Shown here piece by piece: positions 43,720 to 52,919 of a stretch of 64,000 nt of DNA. Location of the stretch: the NCBI GenBank assembly GCA_017798145.1, contig CP059069.1:853226-917225 (forward strand). The letters are read 5' to 3'. The stretch is from Akkermansiaceae bacterium. Lineage in GTDB: Bacteria > Verrucomicrobiota > Verrucomicrobiia > Verrucomicrobiales > Akkermansiaceae. Every line of letters starts with the position of its first letter. Position 1 is the first letter of the stretch. The notes beneath the pieces are model-generated. The model did not search any database. It was not told the origin of the DNA and was given only the letters and a program-made list of their open reading frames with translations. The translations under genes and the position numbers were made by a program.

Positions 43720-45231
43720 TCAGCAAAGTTGGTAATAAGGGGTGCTCATCATCAGGTGGCACAGTTCGCCGAGTTCAGCGTCGGTGAAACTGACACCCTT
43801 TTTCGAGTCCGCGTAGGCGATGAAGGATTGCCTCGCCTTTTCAGGGATCGGCACGCAGAAAAACCTGCCGATCAGGCCGTCCACGAGCGCCTCCGTATCA
43901 TTCCGCTCCGGCTCCGCGGCGATTTTGGCGAAGTCAGGCCCCTTCGCGATCCTGCCCGCCAGCTCGCGCAGGCGTCCCATCCGTTCCATGCCATCGCGCC
44001 CGCGCATGCTGCCGGCCATCGTGCCCTTGGTGAGCGCGCCGGCGAGGTTGTATCTTGTTAGGAGCGTGTTGGTGTTGATCCATGCCTTGCCCCAGTCCCA
44101 ACCGGCCACGTTCGGCGGCATGAAAAGCACCTGGCCGAGCTGCGTCTGCCCCATGATGGGGAAACCCATGGGGGCGGAATCCATCTCCAGCTCCTTGAGC
44201 ATCTGCACGAGGTATTGCACCGGGCACTTGATCTGGGTGGACATCGCCTTCTCGCCGTAAAATTCCCTCGATAGGAAAATCTCCCGTAACACCGGCTTCA
44301 CCTCATAATCCGCATCCCGGAAAGTTTTCGCCAGATCCTCCATGGCGGATTCCAACGGCGATTCATACGCGAAGAACTCCCAGAATTTCCCCACCATGAA
44401 CCTCGCGCAGGCATCCTTCTGGAAAATCAGGTTCACCACATCCCGACCGTTGTACGCCCCGGATTTCCCGAAAATCATTTTCTCCCCCGAGTCCCATGCC
44501 GCCGCGTTCTGGCTTACATTTCCGTTGAAACGGTTCAACTGGAACCCGGTGAACGCCCGAGCGGCCTCTTTCACATCCTGCTCCGTGTAATTCCCCTCAC
44601 CGAGAGTGAACAGCTCCATCACCTCACGGGCGAAATTCTCGTTCGGCATCGCCTTGCTGGATCGCTGCGTGTCCAGGTAAAGCATCATGGCAGGATCCCT
44701 CACGATGGATTGCGTCAGCTCCTTGAAGCTCCCGAACGCATGCTCACGGAACAGCCTGTTCTGCTCCATCATCAGGACGGGCTGCTTGACCTTCTGGATC
44801 GAGCTGGCGAAATGGTCGTGCCAGAAAAGCGTCATCTTCTCACGCAGCGGCGCAGAGGTTTTCAAAATCCGGTTGAACCACCAGCCCTGCGCTTCGACGG
44901 AATTCCGGCGGTTGTCCTGCTGGAACTGCTGGAAGGCTTTCCGCCGCTGCGCCTCAGCCTCCGATGCCGTCATGCCGCTGCGCGATTTCTGCGCGTCCAT
45001 GAATTGCTCCCGGCGCATCCGCGCATCTGCCAGCGCCTGCTCCCTGTTGCACCAATCGGGCAGGCGGAACGCATCCTCAGGCTCCGTCGGGTGCAGCAAC
45101 AAATCCACGGCCTTCTCCCTTCCAAGCCCATGGAATGTCGCGATCTCTTGCGGTGAGCCCCCGAATCCCGCCCTGTTGAGCAGATGCCTCGCCTCCGCCT
45201 CCGTCCATTTTCCTGTCGATTTCGGTAACAT
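43720..45231 (-). CDS. DUF1800 family protein
   Basis: The 503-residue product matches DUF1800: ARHLLNRAGFGGSPQEIATF near the N-terminus, REKMTLFWHDHFASSIQKV, LYLDTQRSSKAMPNENFARE, VMELFTLGEGNYTEQDVKEA and FMPPNVAGWDWGKAWINTNT. DUF1800 and DUF1501 proteins are encoded together and are thought to act as a pair in the periplasm or at the cell surface. There is no clear signal peptide at the chosen ATG 45231, which is unusual beside a Tat-exported partner. Function unknown. Confidence 0.92.
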   Translation of the reverse strand: MLPKSTGKWTEAEARHLLNRAGFGGSPQEIATFHGLGREKAVDLLLHPTEPEDAFRLPDWCNREQALADARMRREQFMDAQKSRSGMTASEAEAQRRKAFQQFQQDNRRNSVEAQGWWFNRILKTSAPLREKMTLFWHDHFASSIQKVKQPVLMMEQNRLFREHAFGSFKELTQSIVRDPAMMLYLDTQRSSKAMPNENFAREVMELFTLGEGNYTEQDVKEAARAFTGFQLNRFNGNVSQNAAAWDSGEKMIFGKSGAYNGRDVVNLIFQKDACARFMVGKFWEFFAYESPLESAMEDLAKTFRDADYEVKPVLREIFLSREFYGEKAMSTQIKCPVQYLVQMLKELEMDSAPMGFPIMGQTQLGQVLFMPPNVAGWDWGKAWINTNTLLTRYNLAGALTKGTMAGSMRGRDGMERMGRLRELAGRIAKGPDFAKIAAEPERNDTEALVDGLIGRFFCVPIPEKARQSFIAYADSKKGVSFTDAELGELCHLMMSTPYYQLC

Positions 45232-45315
45232 GACGTTTCGATTCTACGGTGAGGGAAACACCGCCCAGCCATCACGGTTGCGCATTTTCCTCCAGAAAGC
45301 TACGCTGCCCATCCA

Positions 45316-47793
45316 TTGAGCAAACAACCGGACAACAAACCCGAACTCCTCTCCCCCGCCGGAAACTGGGACTGCGCCAAAGCCGCCGTCGCCGCCGGTG
45401 CCGACGCGATCTACTTCGGCCTGCCGAAATTCAACGCCCGCCTCCGCGCCGACAACTTTTCCGAAGCCGATCTCACCGAGCTGATGGCGTATCTGCACAA
45501 GCACGGCGTGAAAGGCTTCGTCGCGATGAACACACTCATCTTCACCGGCGAACTGGAAGCCGCCGAGCAGCAACTCCGCACCATCGCCGCCGCCGGAGTC
45601 GATGCCCTCATCATCCAGGATCTCGGCCTTGCGAAAATGGCGCGCGCCATCGCGCCGGACGTGGAGTTGCACGCCTCCACCCAGATGACCATCACCTCCC
45701 CGGAAGGCCTCGCATTCCTGGAAACCATCTTCCCCATGGAGCGCGCCGTCCTAGCCCGCGAACTCTCCATCTCAGAAATCGAACGCTTCAACTCTTCCCT
45801 GATCACTGATCACTTGGCACTTTCCACTCCGCTGGAAGTCTTCGTCCACGGAGCCCTCTGCGTCGCCTATTCCGGCCAATGCCTCACCTCCGAATCCCTC
45901 GGCCAGCGCTCCGCAAACCGCGGCGAATGCGCCCAGGCTTGCCGCATGCCCTACGAGATCGTCGTCGATGGCGAATCCCGCGACCTCGGCGAGCACCGCT
46001 ACCTTCTCTCCCCGCAGGATCTCGCCGCCGTCGATCTCATCCCCGATCTCGTCAGGGCGGGCGTGAAAAGTTTCAAGATCGAAGGCCGCCTCAAAACCCC
46101 GGAATATGTCGCCGCCGTCACCCGCGTCTACCGCAAGGCGCTCGATGCCTGCACAAACCCGGCACCCTCGCCGACGGTCACGGAAGCCGATCGCTACGCA
46201 CTCGAAATGACCTTCTCCCGCGGCCTCACCACCGGCTGGCTCGCGGGCACCAACCACCCATACCTCACCCACGGCAAGTTCGGCAAAAAGCGCGGCCCCT
46301 TCCTCGGCACGATCACCGAAGCCCAGAACGGCTGGATCCGCCTCGACACACCGCCCTCGGAACAAATCCCCCCGCTCAAGGCCGGCGACGGCATCGTCTT
46401 CGACGCCGGCGAGAACCGCGATCTCGAACAGGGTGCCTCCATCTGGAAAATCGAGAACGACCGCATCATCTTCCACCGCACCTTTTCCGGAATCAATTTC
46501 GACCGCATCCGCCCCGGCGTCACCCTCTACAAGACCGCCGACCCCGCCCTGGAATCCGAGATCCGCAAGTTCTGGCAAAACGCGAAGCCGCCGCTGAAGA
46601 AAACCCCGCTCCATCTCACGGTCAACGGCAAGCCCGGCGAACCTCTAACCCTCGCGTGCGGGGATGTTTCCTGTTCCACCGAATCCCACTTGGAGCCCGC
46701 ATCAGGCCGCCCGCTCACCACCGAGACACTCACCAAACAGCTTTCCCGCCTCGGCGACACCCCCTACGAACTCGCTTCCCTAGACAACCGGATCGAAGGC
46801 GATTGCCACCTCCCCCTCTCCGCCCTCAACCAGCTCCGCCGCGACCTCGTGGCTGCGGTTTCCGACCACCAGGCCGAACAATACCCGAACCCTTCCCCCT
46901 CCGCCGCATCCTCAAAAGATCTCTTCCCCGAACCATCCAATCACCCAATCCCCAATCCCCCTTCACTGAGCGTCCTCACCCGCACCTTGGACCAGCTCGA
47001 ATCCGCAATCGAAGCCAACATCCCCCAAATCTACTGCGACTTCGAAGACCCCCGCCGCTACAAGGCAGCCGTCGAACTCACCCGCGGAACCACCAGCGAA
47101 ATCATCCTCGCCACCCCCCGGATCATCAAGACCGGCGAGACCGGTTACCTGAAACTCATCGGGCGCGCCAACCCTCACGGACTTCTCCTCCGCAACCTCG
47201 CCGCCCTCCACCATTTCAAAAACTCACCCCTCATCAAGATCGGCGATTTCTCCCTCAACGTCGCCAACCCCCTCACCGCGAGAATCCTCAGGGAATCCGC
47301 CCGCCTCGACCGCCTCACCATCTCCTACGACCTCAACATCTCCCAAGCCCTCGACCTGTTAGCAAAAACCCCGCCCGATTGGCTGGAACTCACCCTTCAC
47401 CAGCACATGCCCATGTTCCATATGGAGCACTGCGTGTTCTGCACCTTCCTCAGCTCGGGCACCACCTACAAGGACTGCGGCCGCCCCTGCGAGAAACACA
47501 CCGTCCACCTCCGCGACCGCGTCGGCCAGCTCCACCGCCTCCAGGCCGATGTCGGCTGCCGCAACACCCTCTTCAACGGCCGCGCCCAGACCGGCGGCCG
47601 CTTTTTCCCGCAGCTCCTCGCCTCCGGCCTCCGCCATTTCCGCATCGAGCTCCTCGACGAAGACCGCGACTCCGCCACCTCCACGATCACGGCCTACCAA
47701 GCCCTCCTTTCCGGGGAAATCTCACCCGACCAACTCCTCTCCCGCATCCACGCCACCGAGAAACTCGGCGTCACAGAAGGCACCCTCGCGTAG
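45316..47793 (+). CDS. U32 family protein, RlhA-like (23S rRNA C2501 hydroxylase type)
   Basis: The 825-residue product starts at TTG 45316 with LLSPAGNWDCAKAAVAAGAD. The U32 core follows: VELHASTQMTITSPEGLAFL, EVFVHGALCVAYSGQCLTS, RGECAQACRMPYEI and SFKIEGRLKTPEYVA. The Cys residues there and in the C-terminal half (EHCVFCTFLSSGTTYKDCGRPCEKH) fit an iron-sulfur site. E. coli RlhA makes 5-hydroxycytidine in 23S rRNA; this protein is longer because of an additional U32-like C-terminal half. An insert encoding SSLITDHLALST in the core and a Pro/Ser-rich linker near residues 520-555 look non-conserved. Confidence 0.86.
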   Translation: MSKQPDNKPELLSPAGNWDCAKAAVAAGADAIYFGLPKFNARLRADNFSEADLTELMAYLHKHGVKGFVAMNTLIFTGELEAAEQQLRTIAAAGVDALIIQDLGLAKMARAIAPDVELHASTQMTITSPEGLAFLETIFPMERAVLARELSISEIERFNSSLITDHLALSTPLEVFVHGALCVAYSGQCLTSESLGQRSANRGECAQACRMPYEIVVDGESRDLGEHRYLLSPQDLAAVDLIPDLVRAGVKSFKIEGRLKTPEYVAAVTRVYRKALDACTNPAPSPTVTEADRYALEMTFSRGLTTGWLAGTNHPYLTHGKFGKKRGPFLGTITEAQNGWIRLDTPPSEQIPPLKAGDGIVFDAGENRDLEQGASIWKIENDRIIFHRTFSGINFDRIRPGVTLYKTADPALESEIRKFWQNAKPPLKKTPLHLTVNGKPGEPLTLACGDVSCSTESHLEPASGRPLTTETLTKQLSRLGDTPYELASLDNRIEGDCHLPLSALNQLRRDLVAAVSDHQAEQYPNPSPSAASSKDLFPEPSNHPIPNPPSLSVLTRTLDQLESAIEANIPQIYCDFEDPRRYKAAVELTRGTTSEIILATPRIIKTGETGYLKLIGRANPHGLLLRNLAALHHFKNSPLIKIGDFSLNVANPLTARILRESARLDRLTISYDLNISQALDLLAKTPPDWLELTLHQHMPMFHMEHCVFCTFLSSGTTYKDCGRPCEKHTVHLRDRVGQLHRLQADVGCRNTLFNGRAQTGGRFFPQLLASGLRHFRIELLDEDRDSATSTITAYQALLSGEISPDQLLSRIHATEKLGVTEGTLA

Positions 47794-47842
47794 CCGCCAC
47801 CAGTGCCAGCCCCTACACAAACTCCACGACCAACCCGCTCCC

Positions 47843-48568
47843 GTGCATCCCCAAGGCCTGGTAATATCCGATCTCCACCTCCTGGCGAAACGATCCGTCG
47901 GCGAGTCCCTTTTTGCAGCTATCGCACCCCAGGTCGAACGCTGCGAAGCCCTCATACTCAACGGCGACACCTTCGATTTCCGCTGGAGCACCCTGCGCAA
48001 CGAATCCGCATCCATCGCCGCCGCCATCCGATGGCTTGAACAGCTCCTGCAGTCGATGGATGGCCGGGACCTCCATTTCATACAAGGGAACCACGACTGC
48101 ATCCGTGCTTTCTGCGAGCGACTGGAGCCTTTGCGTGACAAATGGCCCAACCTACACATCCACCAATACCACCTGCGCCTGGGCCGGCGGATTTTCCTCC
48201 ACGGAGACTGCGCAAACAGAAACATGGACCTGCCCGAACTGCAAAAGGCGCGCGAATCCTGGGCAAACGACAAGCCGCGCGGTGGCATCAGCGCAACCCT
48301 TTATGACGCAGCCGACCTGACAGGCATGTCCCGCGCCTTCCACCGCGCCTACTTCCCCAGGCGCATCACGGTTGCCCGCATCGCCCATCATCTCGATACC
48401 GCAATTCCCGGATGGCGGGAAAAAACCGGCGATTGCTATTTCGGACACACCCACATGCCCTTCCGAGACCACAGACACGGCGGCATCCGTTTCCACAACT
48501 CAGGATCAGGAATCCGGGGTATGGGCTTCCATCCTATCGCATTCCCGCTGGACAAGGAGGAAGCATGA
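47843..48568 (+). CDS. LpxH-like metallophosphoesterase
   Basis: The 241-residue product has the calcineurin-like motifs DLHLL (D10, H12), NGDTFDFRW, QGNHDC, a His in FLHGD, and FGHTHMPF. This order and the spacing fit UDP-2,3-diacylglucosamine pyrophosphatases of the LpxH/LpxH2 group, though several related phosphodiesterases share it, so lipid A synthesis is a likely but unproven role. The start is GTG 47843, where the conserved strand begins (VHPQGLVISDLHL). Its TGA overlaps the ATG of the next gene. Confidence 0.82.
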   Translation: MHPQGLVISDLHLLAKRSVGESLFAAIAPQVERCEALILNGDTFDFRWSTLRNESASIAAAIRWLEQLLQSMDGRDLHFIQGNHDCIRAFCERLEPLRDKWPNLHIHQYHLRLGRRIFLHGDCANRNMDLPELQKARESWANDKPRGGISATLYDAADLTGMSRAFHRAYFPRRITVARIAHHLDTAIPGWREKTGDCYFGHTHMPFRDHRHGGIRFHNSGSGIRGMGFHPIAFPLDKEEA

Positions 48569-49185
48569 ACGGGAAAAACACCGATGACCCGAAAGTGACA
48601 TGCTACTCCGGCGGCGAAGCCGGGTTCATGGCCTGGTCACAAGGCCTGCGAGCAGCCCTCTTGGACCCGCTGCTCCACGCCCTCACATGGGCCCATGTCA
48701 CCGCGAACCACATCACGGTCGCCTCCCTCCTCTGCGGCCTCGCGTTCGTACCCGCCTTCGGGTTGGTCGCACCATGGCTGGCCTTCTCCCTGCTTTTCCT
48801 GCACGTGCTGCTCGACGGCTTGGACGGCCCATTGGCACGCTTCCGGGGCACGGCATCGGATCGCGGCTCTTTCACCGACACCATGGTCGATCAGCTCGTC
48901 GTATCCGTGGTGATGATCGCCATGATCCATTCCGGCCATGCGGGTCTATGGCCGGGATCGCTCTACATCTTCTTCTACCTCCTGGTCGTAACCTTCGCAT
49001 TCATCCGCAACGCGCTCAAGCAGCCCTACTCGTGGCTTTTGCGCCCGCGCTTCATCGTTTTCATCTGGCTTATGGTGGATGTCTATCTCTGGCCAGGCAC
49101 CCTCGATTGGGTGCTCTGGGCTGCCGTAGCTGTTTTGGCACTGAAATCCGCAACAGGCTTCTGGGTAATCCGCAGGCGAATGTAA
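48565..49185 (+). CDS. CDP-alcohol phosphatidyltransferase family protein
   Basis: The 206-residue product contains a perfect CDP-alcohol phosphotransferase signature, DGX2ARX8GX3DX3D, with D87, G88, A91, R92, G101, D105 and D109. It has about six membrane helices (for example ITVASLLCGLAFVPAFGLVA and WLAFSLLFLHVLLDGLD). Such enzymes join a CDP-linked lipid or alcohol to an alcohol such as glycerol-3-phosphate, serine or inositol phosphate. A good AAGGAGG site lies 4 bp before ATG 48565. Coupling to the LpxH-like phosphoesterase suggests an envelope-lipid step; the acceptor is unknown. Confidence 0.88.
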   Translation: MNGKNTDDPKVTCYSGGEAGFMAWSQGLRAALLDPLLHALTWAHVTANHITVASLLCGLAFVPAFGLVAPWLAFSLLFLHVLLDGLDGPLARFRGTASDRGSFTDTMVDQLVVSVVMIAMIHSGHAGLWPGSLYIFFYLLVVTFAFIRNALKQPYSWLLRPRFIVFIWLMVDVYLWPGTLDWVLWAAVAVLALKSATGFWVIRRRM

Positions 49186-49256
49186 GCGCCCTGGCACAAA
49201 TCACGCCCCAACCGGCATTGCACAAGTGCCGGACATCTCGCCAACTCACACATCCC

Positions 49257-51515
49257 ATGAGAACCGAACCCATCCTCATCGCCATACTCATGGGCCTCTG
49301 CTCATGCAAAAGGCCGGAACCGGCTCATCAACAAAATTCGGTCATTCCCGATAAAGCGGCCTCCCCCGATCCTACCCTCGCCGCCGCCCAGCTCGCACTT
49401 GCGAATTCCCACCTCGCGAACAAGGAACCCGATAAAGCCATCCCCTACCTCCAGGCCGCCGGTGCAGCGAAACTTCTCGCGGAAACCCTCGCTTCCCACC
49501 GCTTTCACATCCCCACCGTCCTGCTCCGCCATCCCGCGCCGGTTCTGCATTTCACCGGAGATCCAGGCAGAGCCATCTTCGTCGCCCTCGGCGGAACACA
49601 CCCGACCGTCGTCCGATGGAACCTCTCAGACACACCGGAAGTCAGCGCCGTCCTTTTCCCGACCGACGCCAAAGCCATTCCCCACATCTCGCTGTCCCCA
49701 AACGGCCTGCACCTTCTCGTCCAACGGGACTCCACAAATCTCCTCTGCCATGCGGAAACCCTGAAACCCATCGCAAACCTCGGCGCATTCCCCGCAAACC
49801 TTGATCCCGGCACCTGCCAACCCTTCACCGCAAACGGCCTACTCCTCGCACATCCCGTGAAGGCGGAAAACGGCGGCTACCTCTGGAGCATCCGCGACAC
49901 CACCACCGGCGAGATCCTCCGCTCCGAATTGCTCCCCCAATACCCCGAGCCACGCGAAGCATCCTTCGATGCCATGGATCTGACTATCGTCCGGAGCGAT
50001 GGCAACCGCGTCACCATCCCCATCCTGGGCGATGCAAAGCCCGTCGCAACAACCGGCCTCCGCATCATCCGGCGACCCGCCATTCAACCCACAGCCATCA
50101 AAACCGCAGGGGACACCATCGCACTCCTGACAAACATACCCTCCCCTCCGGCCCTCCCCCTCCCCCGCTCTCTCCTCAGCGCCATCTCCGGCCACCGCCT
50201 CGATCCCGCCACCCAGACCCTAACGGATATCCCGGTCCCTGAGCGTCTCGAAATTCTTGCCGAAACGTTTCCGGAAAACACCCCCCGCACCCTGAAACTC
50301 TACTCCGCCGAGTCCGCCCTGAACCGGCGCCTCGCCGCCGCCTACCCGGAGGATTTCCCACAACTCTCCGTCCCACAACGCGCCAACGCGGAGATCATCC
50401 GCAAGACCTTCGAAACCGGAGATCCGGCCGCCATCTCCGCCGTCATCGACTCCGCAGAGCACGGCCTGCCTCTCGCCACCGCACTCTTCCTCGCCATCGA
50501 ATCCCAAAACCCATCCTTCATCGAGCGCACCGTCGCAAGGGCAAGCGACCTGCCTCCCGCACTGCGCGACCTTGCCGCCGGAAAAACCGACTCCCCGGAT
50601 CCCGCGTCGATCCGCCTTGAACAGGACTGGCTCGGCTACGAATCACCGGATTTCACACCCCTCTTCCAAAAGGCATCCGAACGGAAATCCCTGGCCCTCT
50701 CCAAGCTTTCCCTGCCTGGAAACCCATCCTCCGATGACATCGACTCCCTGATCCTGAAGCTTGCCGATCCCAGGACGGAAGCCGAGATCGGCAGGCACTC
50801 CATCGCAGCGCTCGCCATCCACCACGCCGCCACCCTCGCAAGCAATCCGGAACTCGCCACCCACGCCCAGAACCTATCCTCCATCGCCCGCCGCTTCGGC
50901 GCAAACCCCGCCGCCTGCCTCCGCACCAACGCCACCGCCCACACCACACTAGGCGATTTCACCTCCGCCCACCGCACCTGGATAGCCCTCATCACAGACC
51001 AACCCGAAGCCGACCACCTCCCCTCCGACTACGCCGAAGCCGCCTACACCGCCTTCGAGACCGGCGATGCCCGCCAAGCCATGGAAATCCTCAACACCGG
51101 CCTGTTCCGTTTCCCCAACGACGTCGCCTTCGCCATCCGCGCCGGCTGGATCGCCCTCCTCACGGACCATTCCTCAGAAGCCCTCGTCTGCCTCACCCGC
51201 GCCACCAAACTCGGCCTGCCCCCCGCCGAAATCGAAAACACCACCGCCCTCCTCGCCATCACCCACTCCCAGCTTGGAGATACCGAGACCGCAGCCTCCT
51301 ACCTCGCCCAGCTCAGGGCCATCAGCCCGAAGTGGGAGCAAGCGGAGAGCATCGCCGCCCTCCCCTGGCCGGAATCGTTCAAATCCGCCCTCGCGGAAAT
51401 CATTTCCCAAACGCCGGAAAACGAACCCGTGCCGTCACCGGAAAATGATCCGACAGATACGGCTCCCCCGTCCGGAGGATTCCCGATTCCAGAACCTCCC
51501 CTCCCCGAGAGATGA
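49257..51515 (+). CDS. TPR/WD-like lipoprotein of unknown function
   Basis: The 752-residue product has a lipoprotein-type leader (MRTEPILIAILMGLCSCKRP, candidate lipid Cys at residue 17). The mature protein has an N-terminal TPR unit (AAQLALANSHLANKEPDKAI), a beta-propeller-like region (about residues 85-300), and a C-terminal TPR array (about residues 555-715; for example AAYTAFETGDARQAMEILNT and FRFPNDVAFAIRAGWIALLT). The longer frame back to 48600 lies over the CDP-alcohol gene and is not used. The last 116 bp overlap the convergent exo/endonuclease-like gene. Confidence 0.78.
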   Translation: MRTEPILIAILMGLCSCKRPEPAHQQNSVIPDKAASPDPTLAAAQLALANSHLANKEPDKAIPYLQAAGAAKLLAETLASHRFHIPTVLLRHPAPVLHFTGDPGRAIFVALGGTHPTVVRWNLSDTPEVSAVLFPTDAKAIPHISLSPNGLHLLVQRDSTNLLCHAETLKPIANLGAFPANLDPGTCQPFTANGLLLAHPVKAENGGYLWSIRDTTTGEILRSELLPQYPEPREASFDAMDLTIVRSDGNRVTIPILGDAKPVATTGLRIIRRPAIQPTAIKTAGDTIALLTNIPSPPALPLPRSLLSAISGHRLDPATQTLTDIPVPERLEILAETFPENTPRTLKLYSAESALNRRLAAAYPEDFPQLSVPQRANAEIIRKTFETGDPAAISAVIDSAEHGLPLATALFLAIESQNPSFIERTVARASDLPPALRDLAAGKTDSPDPASIRLEQDWLGYESPDFTPLFQKASERKSLALSKLSLPGNPSSDDIDSLILKLADPRTEAEIGRHSIAALAIHHAATLASNPELATHAQNLSSIARRFGANPAACLRTNATAHTTLGDFTSAHRTWIALITDQPEADHLPSDYAEAAYTAFETGDARQAMEILNTGLFRFPNDVAFAIRAGWIALLTDHSSEALVCLTRATKLGLPPAEIENTTALLAITHSQLGDTETAASYLAQLRAISPKWEQAESIAALPWPESFKSALAEIISQTPENEPVPSPENDPTDTAPPSGGFPIPEPPLPER

Positions 51516-52323
51516 GGATGTGATCCACCTTCCACTGCCGGTTCGGATCGCTCATCCAGAAATGCAGGGTGCCGCGCTCTCTCTCCCCCGCATTGAGCGC
51601 GTCGTAGGTCTCGACCAATCCGTCGAAACCCTCCACTGCCGGGATGTGGCTTGCCTTCCCGGATAGAAAGGCCAGCGCCGGATTTCCCTCCACCGCATTG
51701 AAATCCCCCATCCACACCACCGGCTCACCGTCCGGATTCATCTCCACGAGCCGCTCCGCCATCAGCCTCACCCCCTTTTCACGGGATGGCTGGTTGCGGT
51801 GATCCAGGTGCATGTTCACCACCCACAGCGGCTGCCCGCTGGCGCGATCCGTCAGCCTCACCCAGGTCGCCACCCTTGGGATTTCATTGCCCCATGTCAT
51901 CGAGCCGGCCTTCTCCGGCGTTGCCGAAAGCCAGATCATCCCGCTCCTTCCCACATCCTGCTCGAAGCGGTCGCTGCGGAAAAAAATCCCCGCATACTCA
52001 CCGGCGCGCTTCCCGTCGCTGCGCCCCAAGCCCTCAAACCCGTAGCCCGGCAGCGAAGCCCGCAGATCCGCCACCTGCCCATGCAGCCCTTCCTGGATAC
52101 CGAACACATCAGGAGCATTCGTGCGAATCATCCCCACCATCCCGATCACCCGCTGCGCCCACGCACGCCTGCCCCTGTCCCCATCGTTCTCATAGCGCAG
52201 GTTCACCGTCATCAGCCTGAGTTCCATCGCCCCATCCTCGCTCACCGCCACCGCTCGCGGAACCCGCGCCTTTTCGCATCCGCTGCAAAACCACATCGCC
52301 ACCAGGACTCCAAGCCATTTCAT
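51400..52323 (-). CDS. Endonuclease/exonuclease/phosphatase family lipoprotein
   Basis: The 307-residue product has a lipoprotein leader (MKWLGVLVAMWFCSGC) and the EEP motifs LRLMTVNLRYEND (Asn metal ligand), DVFGIQEGLHGQ (Glu), VVNMHLDHRN (catalytic Asp-His), WMGDFNAVEGN (Asp/Asn) and LSDHFPVTARV (Asp-His). Related secreted proteins hydrolyse phosphodiesters, sphingolipids or nucleic acids; the substrate here is unknown. I chose ATG 52323 because it begins the leader; ATG 52329 and 52365 also lie in frame. Its last 38 codons, which include the conserved SDHFPV, overlap the opposite-strand TPR gene. Confidence 0.87.
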   Translation of the reverse strand: MKWLGVLVAMWFCSGCEKARVPRAVAVSEDGAMELRLMTVNLRYENDGDRGRRAWAQRVIGMVGMIRTNAPDVFGIQEGLHGQVADLRASLPGYGFEGLGRSDGKRAGEYAGIFFRSDRFEQDVGRSGMIWLSATPEKAGSMTWGNEIPRVATWVRLTDRASGQPLWVVNMHLDHRNQPSREKGVRLMAERLVEMNPDGEPVVWMGDFNAVEGNPALAFLSGKASHIPAVEGFDGLVETYDALNAGERERGTLHFWMSDPNRQWKVDHILISRGGEVLESGILRTGEPYLSDHFPVTARVRFPAFGK

Positions 52324-52506
52324 CCGCATCGCCGCGAAGCTCACACCCGCCGCCCCGCCAGTCAATCCCTCCCGGTGGGGCTGATCCGGCCCATTCAGCC
52401 CGAATCAAAATCGCAAACTGCCATACACCACAACAGGAGGCGAATCCCCCCAACAGAAATCCCAATACCTCAGATACCTTGACATTCAGGCTGGCCATGT
52501 GCTTTC

Positions 52507-52863
52507 ATGGACACACAGCAGATGGCGAAAAAGCGAATGACAGCCGAGAAGCTGGCCAAGATGGAGTCGGCCAACAATTTCATCCAGTGGATCAACAAGA
52601 TTCTCTGCGTCGCCTTGGCCGTTGCCTTCGGCCTGCTCATTGCGGCCACCGCACTCCCACAGAAGAGGGAACTCGAAAAACTCCAGGCACAGCTGCGCGC
52701 GGTGCAGGAACGTGAGAAAAACACACTTGCCCGCAAGGAACACAAGGAAATCGAGCTCCAGGCACTGCGCGAGGATTCTTCCTTCCTCGAGATCCACGCC
52801 CGCGACCGGCTCAACTACTACCGCGAAGGCGAAAGGGTCCTGCGCTTCGGCGGGGGGCGCTGA
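52507..52863 (+). CDS. FtsB/DivIC-type septum formation initiator
   Basis: The 118-residue product has a cytoplasmic N-terminus of about 33 residues, one membrane helix (ILCVALAVAFGLLIAATALP), a coiled coil (RELEKLQAQLRAVQEREKN ... KEIELQALRED) and a conserved DivIC-like end SFLEIHARDRLNYYREGERVLRF. FtsB/DivIC joins FtsL and FtsQ at the division site and helps activate septal wall synthesis. It stands alone here, without other division genes. Its length fits FtsB/DivIC with a longer cytoplasmic tail. Confidence 0.88.
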   Translation: MDTQQMAKKRMTAEKLAKMESANNFIQWINKILCVALAVAFGLLIAATALPQKRELEKLQAQLRAVQEREKNTLARKEHKEIELQALREDSSFLEIHARDRLNYYREGERVLRFGGGR

Positions 52864-52919
52864 ACCAGCTTACCCTTCCCGGTTGACCGCCCGCTTCCCC
52901 CCGGCATACCCTCACCCCC

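Noticed and set aside
47549-47842. Upstream extension of the LpxH-like frame
   Set aside because: The translation is Ser/Pro-rich shadow of the U32 gene end; the conserved metallophosphoesterase strand starts right after GTG 47843.
45879-47864. Long 661-codon plus-strand frame
   Set aside because: It lies entirely over the U32/RlhA-like gene in another frame, is extremely Arg/Pro-rich and has no recognisable domains; a high-G+C shadow frame.
49224-49244. CCGGCA...TGCCGG hairpin after the CDP-alcohol gene
   Set aside because: A six-base stem with nine-base loop and no following T-run; it may be chance.
48600-49256. Upstream extension of the TPR lipoprotein frame
   Set aside because: It runs over the CDP-alcohol phosphatidyltransferase gene; a lipoprotein leader begins only at ATG 49257.
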